A DNA stretch of 32,084 nucleotides, from positions 1 to 32,084 of the forward strand of contig CASEMQ010000047.1 in the NCBI GenBank assembly GCA_949289005.1. Direction: 5' to 3'. Shown here piece by piece: positions 15,931 to 24,813 of the stretch (position 1 is its first letter; each line of letters starts with the position of its first letter). The stretch comes from an uncultured Lentisphaeraceae bacterium (GTDB lineage Bacteria > Verrucomicrobiota > Kiritimatiellia > RFP12 > DVOR01). A program made the translations under genes and the position numbers. The notes beneath the pieces are model-generated. The model did no database searches and was not told where the DNA came from. It was given only the letters and a program-made list of their open reading frames with translations.

Positions 15931-15997
15931 GGCGCAGGTGGCGGGACGCGGTAGGGAGGGCAAAGCCCGACCGATGGAGCGTCCGACCGCCTGCGCC
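15931..15997. repeat. REP-like long imperfect hairpin
   Basis: Two arms of about 31 bases, GGCGCAGG...GGGACGC on the left and GCGTCC...CCTGCGCC on the right, pair around an AAA loop at 15962-15964, with several mismatches inside. It lies between the recombinase gene and the GH20 gene. Confidence 0.7.
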
Positions 15998-16058
15998 CGG
16001 TTTCTGTCTTTACGGTCCGAAGCGAAGGGCGCCGTTCACGGTTTGCTGTTCACTTGTC
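15938..16058 (+). repeat. Intergenic repeat block B, right of the recombinase gene
   Basis: Block B shares GTGGCGG(G)ACGCGGTAGGGAG at its left and CTGTTCACTTGTC at 16046-16058 with block A. Its right end overlaps the stop codon of the GH20 gene. It contains most of the REP-like hairpin. Confidence 0.65.
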
Positions 16059-17657
16059 TTTCGGCGGCTCGGTCAGCGGGGCGGCGTTGAGGCCCAGGCG
16101 CTGGAGGCGCGCCATGCCGGCGCGGCTCATGCGGCCGTGGAAGTCCTCCCACTTGCGGTCGGCCTGGGGTGTCCAACCGATTTCGGCGATGGCGGCGGCG
16201 CGCGGCCACATCTTCCAGTCGCAATCCTCGTCGGCGCGGATGTACTCGGCCCAAAGGTTGCCCTGAAGGCCGAGAACGAAGGGTTGCGCCTCGGGGGGAA
16301 GCCCCTCGGAGGGGTCGATGGAATAGGTGATCCAGATGGGATTGGGCGTGTTGTTGGGGATGTATTCGTAGGGGTCGTTGGGGACGAGCTGGTTGTAATC
16401 GATGTAGCAGACGGGCTTGGGCGTCATGACAACCTTGTGGCCGGCCTTGGCGGCCTTGACGCCGGCTGAGGTGCCGCGCCAGCTCATGATGGCCGCGCCC
16501 TTGGGCAGGCCACCTTCCAGGATCTCGTCCCAGCCGATGCAATTGCGCCCCTTCTTGGCCAGATAGGCGGCGAAGTGCTCGGCGAACTTGGTCTGCAGCT
16601 CGTGCATGTTCTTGCAGCCCAATGCCTTCATCTTGGCCTGGCACTTGGGGCAGGCGTTCCAGCGTGTCTTGGGGGCCTCGTCGCCGCCGATGTGGACGTA
16701 TGCGCCGGGGAAGAGCGCCACCACCTCGTCGAGGACGCCCTCAAGCAATTCATAAGTCTTCGGGTTGCCGGCGCAGAAGATTTCCTTGAGCACGCCCCAG
16801 TTGGGCGTCAGGTCGGGGTTGGCGGCGCAGGCCAGCTCGGGATAGGCGCGGATGGCCGCCACCGCGTGGCCGGGCATCTCGATCTCGGGGACGATGGTAA
16901 TGTGCAGTTTGGCGGCGTAGGCGACGACCTCGCGAATCTCCTCTTGAGTGTAGAACTGCGGGGGAACGGGCTCGCCGTCTTGCTTAAGGCGGTTGAAGGG
17001 GCGCGGCGTCGAGGGGCGTGCGGCGCCGATTTCCGTCAGGCGCGGGTATTTCTTGATCTCGATACGCCAGCCTTGGTCGTCGGTGAGGTGCCAGTGAAGG
17101 ACGTTGAGCTTGTGCGCGGCCATCGCGTCGAGCTGGCGCTTGAGCGACGCCACGCCGAAGAAGTTGCGGCAAGGGTCGAGCATGATGCCGCGCCACGCGT
17201 AGCGCGGGGCGTCCTTGATGGTCACCGCGGGCATCGTCCAAGTGCCGCGGACGGGCGCCTTGCGGTAGATGTCGGCGGGGAAGAGCTGGCGGATGGTCTG
17301 GATGGCGTAGAAGGCGCCGGCCGGCTCGGAGGCGCGAATCTCCACCTTGCCCTCGGCGACCGTCAGCGCGTAGCCCTCCTTGGGCAAGGTCGCGTCGTGC
17401 ACAAAGGCAAAGGTGGGGTTCGCCTCGGCAGGCTTGAGCCAAATGCCCGTGGCGGGGAAGAGCGTCTGACGGAGCGTCTCCATCTCGCCGGCGAAACGCG
17501 CGTCGCCGCCGACCGTCTGCCCCCACGCGAGCGTGAAAGGCTTGGCGCCGGCCTGTTCGGCCACGGAAACGGGGCGCGGCACGATGTCGGGCACGGCGGC
17601 GCGCAGGCAAGGGAGGGTCAGGGTCACGGCCAAGGCCGCGGTGAGAAGGGTGCGCAT
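16050..17657 (-). CDS. Exported beta-N-acetylhexosaminidase, GH20
   Basis: The 535-residue protein has a Sec signal peptide (MRTLLTAALAVTLTLPCLRA) and an N-terminal GH20b-like domain at about residues 25-145. The GH20 barrel starts at YAWRGIMLDPCRNFF, and the catalytic pair Asp326-Glu327 lies in HIGGDEAP. HWHLTDDQGWR at 188-198 is also family typical. It removes terminal GlcNAc or GalNAc from glycans by substrate-assisted catalysis, outside the cytoplasm. The ATG at 17657 has an AAAGGA site; an upstream in-frame ATG at 17672 lacks one. It starts just after the DsbD-like stop, so it is probably co-transcribed. Confidence 0.93.
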   Translation of the reverse strand: MRTLLTAALAVTLTLPCLRAAVPDIVPRPVSVAEQAGAKPFTLAWGQTVGGDARFAGEMETLRQTLFPATGIWLKPAEANPTFAFVHDATLPKEGYALTVAEGKVEIRASEPAGAFYAIQTIRQLFPADIYRKAPVRGTWTMPAVTIKDAPRYAWRGIMLDPCRNFFGVASLKRQLDAMAAHKLNVLHWHLTDDQGWRIEIKKYPRLTEIGAARPSTPRPFNRLKQDGEPVPPQFYTQEEIREVVAYAAKLHITIVPEIEMPGHAVAAIRAYPELACAANPDLTPNWGVLKEIFCAGNPKTYELLEGVLDEVVALFPGAYVHIGGDEAPKTRWNACPKCQAKMKALGCKNMHELQTKFAEHFAAYLAKKGRNCIGWDEILEGGLPKGAAIMSWRGTSAGVKAAKAGHKVVMTPKPVCYIDYNQLVPNDPYEYIPNNTPNPIWITYSIDPSEGLPPEAQPFVLGLQGNLWAEYIRADEDCDWKMWPRAAAIAEIGWTPQADRKWEDFHGRMSRAGMARLQRLGLNAAPLTEPPKDK

Positions 17658-17668
17658 GGCGGTTCCTT

Positions 17669-19192
17669 TCATGGTTCGATGACAACGTAGGTGGGTAACC
17701 CCTGGATGGCGAAACGCGCCTGCGTGGGGCGGATGGCCCGATCGGCCAAGTCCATCCGCACCTTCAGCAACGTAAAGCGCGCCAACTCCTTTTGCACGTC
17801 GGGGTCGGGGAAGGTCTTGGCCTCCATCTCCTCGCACGCCTTGCAGGCGGTGCCCCAGAAATCGAGCAGGACAGGTTTGCCCTCGACACGCGCCTGCGCG
17901 ATGGCCGCCTCGATGGCGGGCAGATCCGCGCCGTCCAGCCCCTCGCTCGGCACGAGTCCGCGCACGGCCACCCAGCCATAATGCAACGCGAAGAGAAGCA
18001 CCAACACACCAAAGCCCTTCTTCACCCACGCCATCCACGCCCCGGGCTTGGGCAGGAAGGTGAGCCCCGCGCCCGCGACGGGCCACGGCAACGCCATCCC
18101 CACGCCCAGCACAAACGGCAGGCACAGCATCCACCACGCCCCCTGCGCCACCCCGTCGGCCGTCAGCAACAACACCGCCAACAACACCGGCGCCACGCAC
18201 GCCCCCGCCAACACCGCGCTCACCGCCCCCGCCACAAACGCCGCCGCAACGCCCTTCTTCCCGCCGCCCGGGCCGGAAAAACGCGCCAAGTCAATCACAA
18301 AGACATCAAAGAGCGCCAACGCCAGCGCCACGAAAAGCACCGCGATGGCCGCGTTGAACCACCACGCCGCCTGGATGGCGCCAAAGGCCGTCCCCGTCAA
18401 CGCCGGCACCAGCGCCAGCACGCCATAGGCCAACGCGATGCCCAACCCATAGGCCCCGCCGCGCAACGCCCCCCGCAGGCGACTCCCGCCCACGGCCCCC
18501 GCGCCGATGATGGCCAGGTTGATCGGGATCATCGGCAACACGCACGGCGTCAGGTTCAGCGCCAGCCCGCCCAACAGCACCACCCCGATGAGCAACCACG
18601 CGCCATGCACCGCCAGCCACGCCTGCGGGTCGTCGAGAAACCCCGTCCCGCCGGCCTGCCCCCGCACGCGCTCGCCGCGCAAAAAAGCCACAAAGTCCGC
18701 CGGCGGCAGAAAACCCGCCGTCGCGCGCTCCCGCGCCTCGGGCGCGACCTCGACAGAGGGCGCTGCTTTCGGCGCCGCCGCCTCGGGCTTGCCCTCCACC
18801 ACCTTGCCCTCGGCGGTGATGGTGAAGGTCAGCGACTGCGGCATGTAGCACTGCTGCGCGTCGCACCCCTGATAGTCAAGCGTGAAGGAGACACCCGGCT
18901 TGGCGGCCCACGTGAAGTCCGCGTAGCCCTCGTAGATGGCGCGCCCATCGGCATCCGTCTTCGCGGCAGGCTTCTTCGTCGGCGCGCCGAGGCTGCAGGC
19001 CAGCATGTCGTCGTAGATGTGCTGGTCGGGGCGCTCCATGAAAAAGGTCGCCGTCAGGACGCCATCGGCGTAGGCGACATCCGGCCGGAAGGGATCGCGC
19101 GCGGTCGGCGCGGCCCACAGCCCAAACGCGACAACCCCCGCCGCGAAGGCGAAGGCAAGGCGACTCCGGAAAAGGCAAAACACGGCGGTCAT
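17669..19192 (-). CDS. dsbD: DsbD-like thiol:disulfide interchange protein, short C-terminus
   Basis: The 507-residue protein (ATG at 19192) has a signal peptide and a periplasmic alpha-type domain with Cys110 and Cys115 (GCDAQQCYMP). A multi-helix membrane core carries Cys217 (LNLTPCVLPMIP) and Cys332 (AGACVAPVLL). The C-terminal thioredoxin domain has CxxC at Cys450/Cys453 (GTACKACEE). It should move reducing power from cytoplasmic thioredoxin to the periplasm. A GTG at 19234 overlapping the upstream stop is an alternative start; the ATG gives a more normal signal peptide. The protein ends at GLPTYVVIEP, right after the cis-Pro strand, so the last strand and helix of the thioredoxin fold are missing. 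Confidence 0.88.
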   Translation of the reverse strand: MTAVFCLFRSRLAFAFAAGVVAFGLWAAPTARDPFRPDVAYADGVLTATFFMERPDQHIYDDMLACSLGAPTKKPAAKTDADGRAIYEGYADFTWAAKPGVSFTLDYQGCDAQQCYMPQSLTFTITAEGKVVEGKPEAAAPKAAPSVEVAPEARERATAGFLPPADFVAFLRGERVRGQAGGTGFLDDPQAWLAVHGAWLLIGVVLLGGLALNLTPCVLPMIPINLAIIGAGAVGGSRLRGALRGGAYGLGIALAYGVLALVPALTGTAFGAIQAAWWFNAAIAVLFVALALALFDVFVIDLARFSGPGGGKKGVAAAFVAGAVSAVLAGACVAPVLLAVLLLTADGVAQGAWWMLCLPFVLGVGMALPWPVAGAGLTFLPKPGAWMAWVKKGFGVLVLLFALHYGWVAVRGLVPSEGLDGADLPAIEAAIAQARVEGKPVLLDFWGTACKACEEMEAKTFPDPDVQKELARFTLLKVRMDLADRAIRPTQARFAIQGLPTYVVIEP

Positions 19193-19230
19193 TCCTCTTT
19201 TGGCAAACGGTCTCGCGCCGTGCGGCGGGT

Positions 19231-20778
19231 TCACTCGACGTCCACGCTGGCCTGGAGCGTCACGCGCATGAAGGGCGTCTCGCGCTCGCCGCGGGGCAGG
19301 GCCAAGGTCACGTTGCCCGCGCTGTCATAGGCCATCGTGGCGGCGTCGACCTTCTCGATGGGGGCGTCGGCGAGGGCGTCAAGCGTCTCGGCGCGCTGGA
19401 TGCAGATGCGCCCGGCGCGGTCGGCGGCGGTCGCCCGCTTGAGGCTGCACCCATCGGGGCCGCGCACGGTGAGCGTCACCTGCTTGGCCTCGGGCACGAT
19501 GCCGGTGACGACAAGGCGCTGCTCCACGCCCGACGCGGGATCCATGTCAAGCAAGAAGGCGTTGAAGGCGTAGTCCGTCAGGTCGCCGGCATTGGCCGCG
19601 GCCATGAGGCGCGCCCCCGCCTCGGGGCGTTTGGCCAAGTATTGCCGCAGGTCCACATTGTAGCGCGCGGCCCAGTCGACGACCGGGTTGGTGGGGGTGT
19701 CCACGGTGTAGTAGGCCGCGAAGGCGCCCAGATCGTAATTCGTCAGCTCGTCGGCCGTCAGCGCGGAGCCGGAGGAGAGCCAAGCGGCGTAGAAGCCGCC
19801 GGACGTGGCCGAGAAGCCGAGCATGTTCAAGGTGTCGAGCCCCGCCGTGTCAAGGTTGCCGGAGGCGGCCTGGGCGTTGTCGATGAGGAAGAACCAATCG
19901 CATCCCTCGCCGCCCTCGAGCGAGGAGAAGTCGAAGCGATAGCCCACGTCCGGGTCGCTGAGCCAACGGTAACCGAGCCCCGCCGTCAGGCACAGCTCCT
20001 CCGCGGCCGGGTCGTTGGCGTTGCGCACCCAAATGCGAAACCCTCGCGTGATGGGGTCATAGGCCGAGGCCGCGTACGAGCAAAACTCGATGCGCACGGT
20101 CACGGCGCCCCCGCCCACCTCGTCATACGTGTGCTTGCTCTTGCAGAACTGGAAGTCCAAATCCTCCGGCTTGCCGGAGCCCGGGTTCGCCGACGTGCCG
20201 CTCACCACGCGCGACACGTAGAAATAACCGTCCTGGAGGACGCAAATGCCCAGCTTCGCGGCCGAGGGCGTGGGAAGCTGCCCCGTGGTGCCCGAAGGCA
20301 GACTCTCGGCATACGAGGGATACATCTCGCGCAAGGTGTCCATGTCCGGCGCGGTGTCCGATCGCACGAAACGCACCGTCGCGTAAAGATTGTCCAACCG
20401 CAATTGCGTGCCATCCGCAGGCGCCAACGAATAGCCACCCGTCAGCCCATCCGCGTCGCCGGCAATGCCAAGCCCCAGATACGCCTGCGTATCGCTCGCG
20501 AGCGCCGCGTTGAAGGCCAGATACGGCGTCCCCGCGTCATCCGCCTCCACGCTGTAGTCGGCCTCGCCCTCCACGGCCTCCGAGGCCGCGTTATAGACCG
20601 TCCACTCCACGTAAGAAGACGAAGGCAACATATAAGACGCCCCCACCTCCGCGTCCGCGAAGGTGTACGGATTCGCCGACGTGTTCGCCGGCGAAAGCCA
20701 TGTGCCGGGCACGGCACCCGCGCCCCAGGCAACACCCAAGGCGCCAACCATCCAAAGCAAGAGACGCGTCGTTTCCAT
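19231..20778 (-). CDS. Exported protein of unknown function
   Basis: The protein has 515 residues from the ATG at 20778. A clear Sec signal peptide (METTRLLLWMVGALGVAWGAGA) is followed by a Ser/Thr/Asp/Gly-rich, beta-rich sequence with no motif I recognise. The last 90 residues include a strand-rich stretch (VTGIVPEAKQVTLTVRGPDG) and end in RVTLQASVDVE, which could be a small C-terminal domain. The start at 20778 is favoured over an ATG at 20799 because the predicted transcription start lies near the latter and the signal peptide is then standard. It is the first gene of the unit with the DsbD-like and GH20 genes. A cell-surface or periplasmic role is inferred only from export and context. 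Confidence 0.7.
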   Translation of the reverse strand: METTRLLLWMVGALGVAWGAGAVPGTWLSPANTSANPYTFADAEVGASYMLPSSSYVEWTVYNAASEAVEGEADYSVEADDAGTPYLAFNAALASDTQAYLGLGIAGDADGLTGGYSLAPADGTQLRLDNLYATVRFVRSDTAPDMDTLREMYPSYAESLPSGTTGQLPTPSAAKLGICVLQDGYFYVSRVVSGTSANPGSGKPEDLDFQFCKSKHTYDEVGGGAVTVRIEFCSYAASAYDPITRGFRIWVRNANDPAAEELCLTAGLGYRWLSDPDVGYRFDFSSLEGGEGCDWFFLIDNAQAASGNLDTAGLDTLNMLGFSATSGGFYAAWLSSGSALTADELTNYDLGAFAAYYTVDTPTNPVVDWAARYNVDLRQYLAKRPEAGARLMAAANAGDLTDYAFNAFLLDMDPASGVEQRLVVTGIVPEAKQVTLTVRGPDGCSLKRATAADRAGRICIQRAETLDALADAPIEKVDAATMAYDSAGNVTLALPRGERETPFMRVTLQASVDVE

Positions 20779-20799
20779 AAACCAATCTTTCTGACGCAT

Positions 20800-20828
20800 A
20801 GCATACTCAATTCCGCACCATCCCGCAA
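20800..20828 (-). promoter_or_regulatory. Sigma-70 promoter of the exported protein / dsbD / GH20 unit
   Basis: On the minus strand TTGCGG (20823-20828) and TATGCT (20800-20805) are 17 bases apart, four of six matches each. The predicted start is about 15 bases before the preferred ATG at 20778. Confidence 0.55.
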
Positions 20829-20888
20829 GCCTTTTTTGCACAAAGCGTCCCGGGAAAAGAGCAAATCCTCGGATTTTGGCAAATCAAG

Positions 20889-20904
20889 GGCGGCTCGCGC
20901 CGCC
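20889..20904 (-). terminator. Possible terminator after the helicase gene
   Basis: GGCGGC and GCCGCC form a perfect six-pair stem with a four-base loop, followed on the minus strand by CTTGATTTG. It lies about 50 bases after the helicase stop. The T run is poor. Confidence 0.35.
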
Positions 20905-20951
20905 ACGTCGCTTTCCGCCCCCGGGCATCGCCCCACCCCACAAAGCGGCAC

Positions 20952-23018
20952 TCAACCGCCCATCACGTCAAGCAAAAGTTCCGAAGGCGTACCGACGGCC
21001 GTAATCAACAGCGCATCCCGAGCCCGCGTACATGCCACATAGAGCAGATTGCGCTCGGTTTCGTACACATCCTCCATCCCGGAGATGAACCCGGCTTCCG
21101 CCAGACGCGCCGGCGAGGGGAGGATTGCGCTGTCGCACGCGATGACCGCCACCGCACGATATTCCAACCCTTTCGCCTCCTCCATCGTCCCCAGGCGAAT
21201 CTCCGTGCTGCCCTTGGCCAACGTGTCACGGTAGCCGGAAACATGGATGGCCGCCAACGCGCGGGGACGTTGCGCCTCGTCCCGGAAGAAAATCGCAATC
21301 TCCGAAGCCATCGTTCCCGCTTGCCGCAAGTTATCCAGCCACACCGCGACGCCATCCCGCTCCGCATCCACCGTCTTGAAGATTTGGACTTCCGGTTTTT
21401 GTCCGCGTAGCAGGGAAATCGTCCCGCTGCGGTCTTGGGTGTCCCCGTCCACGTCCTCGCTCACCTCGTCCAACAGTTTGTCCGCCATCCGCCGGATTTC
21501 TTGCGTCGTCCGATAGTTCACCTTCAGCACGCGGCTTCGCCCTTGGAGCGTGATGCCGGCCTCCTTCCACGAGAAGGGATACCGCTTGATACGTTGTCCC
21601 AAGTCCCCCGCGAAGAAGAGGCAATCCGGCCGCTGCGCATACGCGGCGAGAAACGCCAATTCGATTTCACCCAAGTCCTGCGACTCGTCGACGATGACGT
21701 GGTCATACGCCCGGCATTTTCCCGGGTTTTCCCGCAGCCAATCGGCCAACGCGCCAAAGAGCATCCCCCTGCTCAATGCCTGCCGCGCCGCGAATGCCGC
21801 ACGCACCTTTTCGAAGACCTCCCACAACTGCTTGCGCCGCGCCTCCGCCAAGCGACGCGTGACGTTGCGTCGCTTCGTGTCCCGGTAAGCCACCCACGTG
21901 CACAGGTTGCGCACATCCACAATGCGCTCCCACTCCGAGCAGACGAAATGCACCGAGAGATCCCCCGGCAACAACGCGCGATTGGCCTCAACCGCCTGCC
22001 GCACGAACGCCGCCTCGTCGTCCGTGTCGCCCACCAGCTTCGGAAACTGACCGTAGATGGACTTGTAAAGTTCCGTCGCGAAACCCAACAGCGTCTCCAC
22101 GGTGCTCCGCTCCAGCAAGTCCGGCTTGCGCAAGAGATGCCCGCGACGGACGTTCAGGTCGGCGGCCAGGTTCTCGGAATAGGTCGTGATCAGGACGGTT
22201 CGTTCCGGATGCGACTCCAAGAGATGCTTCGCGTGGTGCAGCGCCACCACCGTCTTGCCCGTGCCCGCACTCCCCGAGACCCGCGCGGAGCCGGCATAAT
22301 CGCGATAAGCCACCTTGCGCTGTTCCGGGTGCAAAAAGACCGTCCATGCCTCCCAACCGCTCTCCAACGCTTGGCGGACAATCGCATCGTCCGTGACCGT
22401 CCAGAAGGTGCGCTTCGCGTCCGCCGTCTCATAACCCGAAACGCCCGACTCGATGGGACGCGCCTCAGGCCGTTCCCCGATAGCAATTTTCAGCGCGGCC
22501 TCGGCGGCCTCCGGCGGCAGGTGCTCCGCCACCGCCATCAACGCATCCTCGTCCGCGGCCCCCAAGACGGCCTCGACCCAATCCGGCGGAATGCCGAACG
22601 ACAGCAACGCCTCCCCATTCAGCCCCAACGCCCGCGCCGGCGAAGGCTTCACCGGTCGCGCCGCCGCACGCGACGGCTCCGGCTCACCCACCACCACGGG
22701 GATTCCCACCAACTGCATCGTGCCCGTCACGGGGTGTTGCGACAATCTATGCCGCCGCGCCCAGGTATACGCGTCGTCATGATGCCCCACGTGCACCAAC
22801 GTCAGGAACCCTTCGCCGTCGCGTTGCAGGATGATCCGCAAATCCCCGCCCACCCGCGCCGACCAAAAGTCGCATGCCTCCACCCGATGCAGATGAAAAA
22901 CCGAGGCCGTCGGGTCATTGTTCAACCGCAACACCGCATCCGCGACCTTGGCGGCCTCCTTGCCGTCCAACGCCCGCCGCGCCTTCTCAAAACTCCCCGA
23001 AAGCCGAATGCCCGCCAT
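20952..23018 (-). CDS. UvrD/Rep-like SF1 helicase with RelE-like N-terminal domain
   Basis: The 688-residue protein starts at the ATG at 23018, chosen for its AAGGGGG site over a GTG at 23024. Residues about 5-90 look like a RelE/ParE-type domain (SFEKARRALDGKEAAKVADA, then DFWSARVGGDLRIILQRDG and HVGHHDDAYTWARRH). After a Pro/Ala linker comes an SF1 helicase: Walker A GSAGTGKT at 249-256, Walker B VIVDESQD near 441-448, LKVNYRTTQEI, GLEYRAVAV and YVACTRARDALL. It lies 10 bases after the coiled-coil gene, downstream of res and mod in the same orientation. SF1 helicases of this type are common in phage defence. The toxin-like domain may be a nuclease or a regulator; this is inference. Confidence 0.85.
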   Translation of the reverse strand: MAGIRLSGSFEKARRALDGKEAAKVADAVLRLNNDPTASVFHLHRVEACDFWSARVGGDLRIILQRDGEGFLTLVHVGHHDDAYTWARRHRLSQHPVTGTMQLVGIPVVVGEPEPSRAAARPVKPSPARALGLNGEALLSFGIPPDWVEAVLGAADEDALMAVAEHLPPEAAEAALKIAIGERPEARPIESGVSGYETADAKRTFWTVTDDAIVRQALESGWEAWTVFLHPEQRKVAYRDYAGSARVSGSAGTGKTVVALHHAKHLLESHPERTVLITTYSENLAADLNVRRGHLLRKPDLLERSTVETLLGFATELYKSIYGQFPKLVGDTDDEAAFVRQAVEANRALLPGDLSVHFVCSEWERIVDVRNLCTWVAYRDTKRRNVTRRLAEARRKQLWEVFEKVRAAFAARQALSRGMLFGALADWLRENPGKCRAYDHVIVDESQDLGEIELAFLAAYAQRPDCLFFAGDLGQRIKRYPFSWKEAGITLQGRSRVLKVNYRTTQEIRRMADKLLDEVSEDVDGDTQDRSGTISLLRGQKPEVQIFKTVDAERDGVAVWLDNLRQAGTMASEIAIFFRDEAQRPRALAAIHVSGYRDTLAKGSTEIRLGTMEEAKGLEYRAVAVIACDSAILPSPARLAEAGFISGMEDVYETERNLLYVACTRARDALLITAVGTPSELLLDVMGG

Positions 23019-23028
23019 CTGCACCCCC

Positions 23029-24732
23029 TTAATACCCGCGGCGATTTGTCCCTGCCGTAACCAAATGATCCCCTATATGACAAATGATTATTTTCTGCTC
23101 CTTCTCCGAATACGCAAAATAGAGTCTTGTATCGCCTTTGGTCTTTTTTAAGTGCTCTTCACATACATACTTTGCCCCATTATAAATAATAGTCCGTTCT
23201 TTCCTGTATTTTTCTGTATCCATCGTCAGCGACGCTTCATTTGGTGTGTATTTTATCGACAAACCGGCCAAGAGATTTTCACGGCGATTCCCGATAGAAG
23301 GATTTACATAAGATGGATACAACCGTGTATAAAGGGCAATGAAAAACACCATCATATCCTTAAAATCGATTTCCCTGGGCACAGTATCCAGTGATTTGCG
23401 AGCCTTGTCCGTTAAAACGATTCGGTCCTCAAACAATGGTCGGCACGCTTCCACCTGTTCGCGAAGAGAGCGTTTTCCAATCATAATTGCCATTGCGTCT
23501 GTCAGCTCAACTAATCTTTCTTCCCGTTCCCTTCTCTCATTACCACGTTCACGTTGCTCCAAACCTGCCAAACGTTGTCGCAATGAATTCTTTTCTTCTT
23601 CCAGTTCTTGAACCCTTCGTTCGGCTGCAAGACGCTTAGACTCCTCGTCGGACATTAAATCCATATAAGTATCTGCGTCATCTTGCTTTTCTTTTCTCAG
23701 TCGTTCAATTTCATCCAAGCGCCCTTGTTCTTTGGCCTCGTTTAACCTTCTGTCAAACTCTTGCTGTCGTCGAACCGCAATGGTTTGTGGGGTAACAGCA
23801 TCAGGATCCAAAACAGGCCGTTGCCGATAAATATGCGCTTCCAAAGCTAGTCGCAATGTCCCCAACTTGTCTTGGCGAATTCCGTAATCCTCCAAAGTCG
23901 GCTCCGAGTATTGTCCCTCTCGTGGACGAATGAGATACAACGTGTTCACGTCCAATCGTAATCGACTTCTCGTAGCCCTATATGCAGGCGATGTGGGATC
24001 CAACACAAAAATAAGTGTCTTACCAAGCAATCGGTCGTTCATTTTTGTCAGTACTTTGAGCACTTCCCCTGTCAAACATTGTTTGTCCGCAGCAATGACC
24101 AAAACAGGAAAGCGACGTACGGGAGAAAAAAGAAAGTCAGCAAACTTCTCTCCACCACTCCTTTCTGATGCAACTTTTAACAACTTCCCATTGAAGTTAA
24201 AGGAAACACCAGAGCCGTGAGCATTAAATGCGTTTCCTTCACTCGGTTTCAAGAGAGTATAAATCAATCGCGGGACAGAAGGATTAGGAACTTCGTAAAA
24301 CGCGCGTTTGGGAGTATACGAGACGCGAATATAGAAAACAACTCCTTTGTTTTGTTTCCCCATCTCTGACCCAAAATCTGCCTTCTCATGTACATCAGAT
24401 TTATTTTCAATAAACGACGTTATCCCAACTTCTGTCACCCATTCTTTGTCGGGTTGCCGTTCCGTATATTCCATTCCCCATAAAACACGATCGGACAATT
24501 TGCATTTCAGCGAACGTAAACGACTGTCCTTCTTTCCTATTCTTGCGTTGAACTTCCCCCCCTTGAATAGAGCAAATCCAGATTCTCCATGTACCACGAC
24601 ATGTTCACTGTCAAAAATCTTAAGCCGTGGGTCAGAATTGGAGAATCGCTTTGTCTTCTCCTCTGTCGTGCGATACTTTCGTTCCTTCTCCGCAATCCAG
24701 CCCCAAATCTGAGCTACAATAGAATTGAACAC
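23029..24732 (-). CDS. Coiled-coil protein of unknown function in the type III RM island
   Basis: The protein has 567 residues from a GTG at 24732. I do not recognise the family. An alpha/beta N-terminal half (for example RFPVLVIAADKQCL and KTLIFVLDPTSP) is followed by a charged coiled coil at about residues 322-408. A C-terminal domain ends in TRLYFAYSE and KIIICHIGDHL, a pattern slightly like RelE-type folds. Base composition is much lower in GC than its neighbours (25 of 60 G+C at 23041-23100 by hand count). The reading frame continues convincingly upstream to 24801 (ELSNIIRHRQPPAFEVF) without a standard start codon. It lies between mod and the helicase gene. Confidence 0.75.
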   Translation of the reverse strand: MFNSIVAQIWGWIAEKERKYRTTEEKTKRFSNSDPRLKIFDSEHVVVHGESGFALFKGGKFNARIGKKDSRLRSLKCKLSDRVLWGMEYTERQPDKEWVTEVGITSFIENKSDVHEKADFGSEMGKQNKGVVFYIRVSYTPKRAFYEVPNPSVPRLIYTLLKPSEGNAFNAHGSGVSFNFNGKLLKVASERSGGEKFADFLFSPVRRFPVLVIAADKQCLTGEVLKVLTKMNDRLLGKTLIFVLDPTSPAYRATRSRLRLDVNTLYLIRPREGQYSEPTLEDYGIRQDKLGTLRLALEAHIYRQRPVLDPDAVTPQTIAVRRQQEFDRRLNEAKEQGRLDEIERLRKEKQDDADTYMDLMSDEESKRLAAERRVQELEEEKNSLRQRLAGLEQRERGNERREREERLVELTDAMAIMIGKRSLREQVEACRPLFEDRIVLTDKARKSLDTVPREIDFKDMMVFFIALYTRLYPSYVNPSIGNRRENLLAGLSIKYTPNEASLTMDTEKYRKERTIIYNGAKYVCEEHLKKTKGDTRLYFAYSEKEQKIIICHIGDHLVTAGTNRRGY

Positions 24733-24801
24733 TTCAAAGGCCGGCGGTTGTCGATGACGAATGATGTTTGATAATTCGTAATCCTGTAAGCAGAATCCAT
24801 A
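24733..24801 (-). pseudogene. Out-of-frame or start-less 5' extension of the coiled-coil gene
   Basis: In the same frame as the GTG at 24732, codons run upstream to a TAG at 24802-24804 and read as plausible protein (DYELSNIIRHRQPPAFEV). There is no ATG, GTG or TTG in that stretch. A good AAAGGA site at 24809-24814 precedes an ATG at 24800 that lies in another frame and stops after 28 codons. One missing base near 24780 would join that start to the long frame. Confidence 0.5.
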
Positions 24802-24813
24802 CTATACGTCCTT

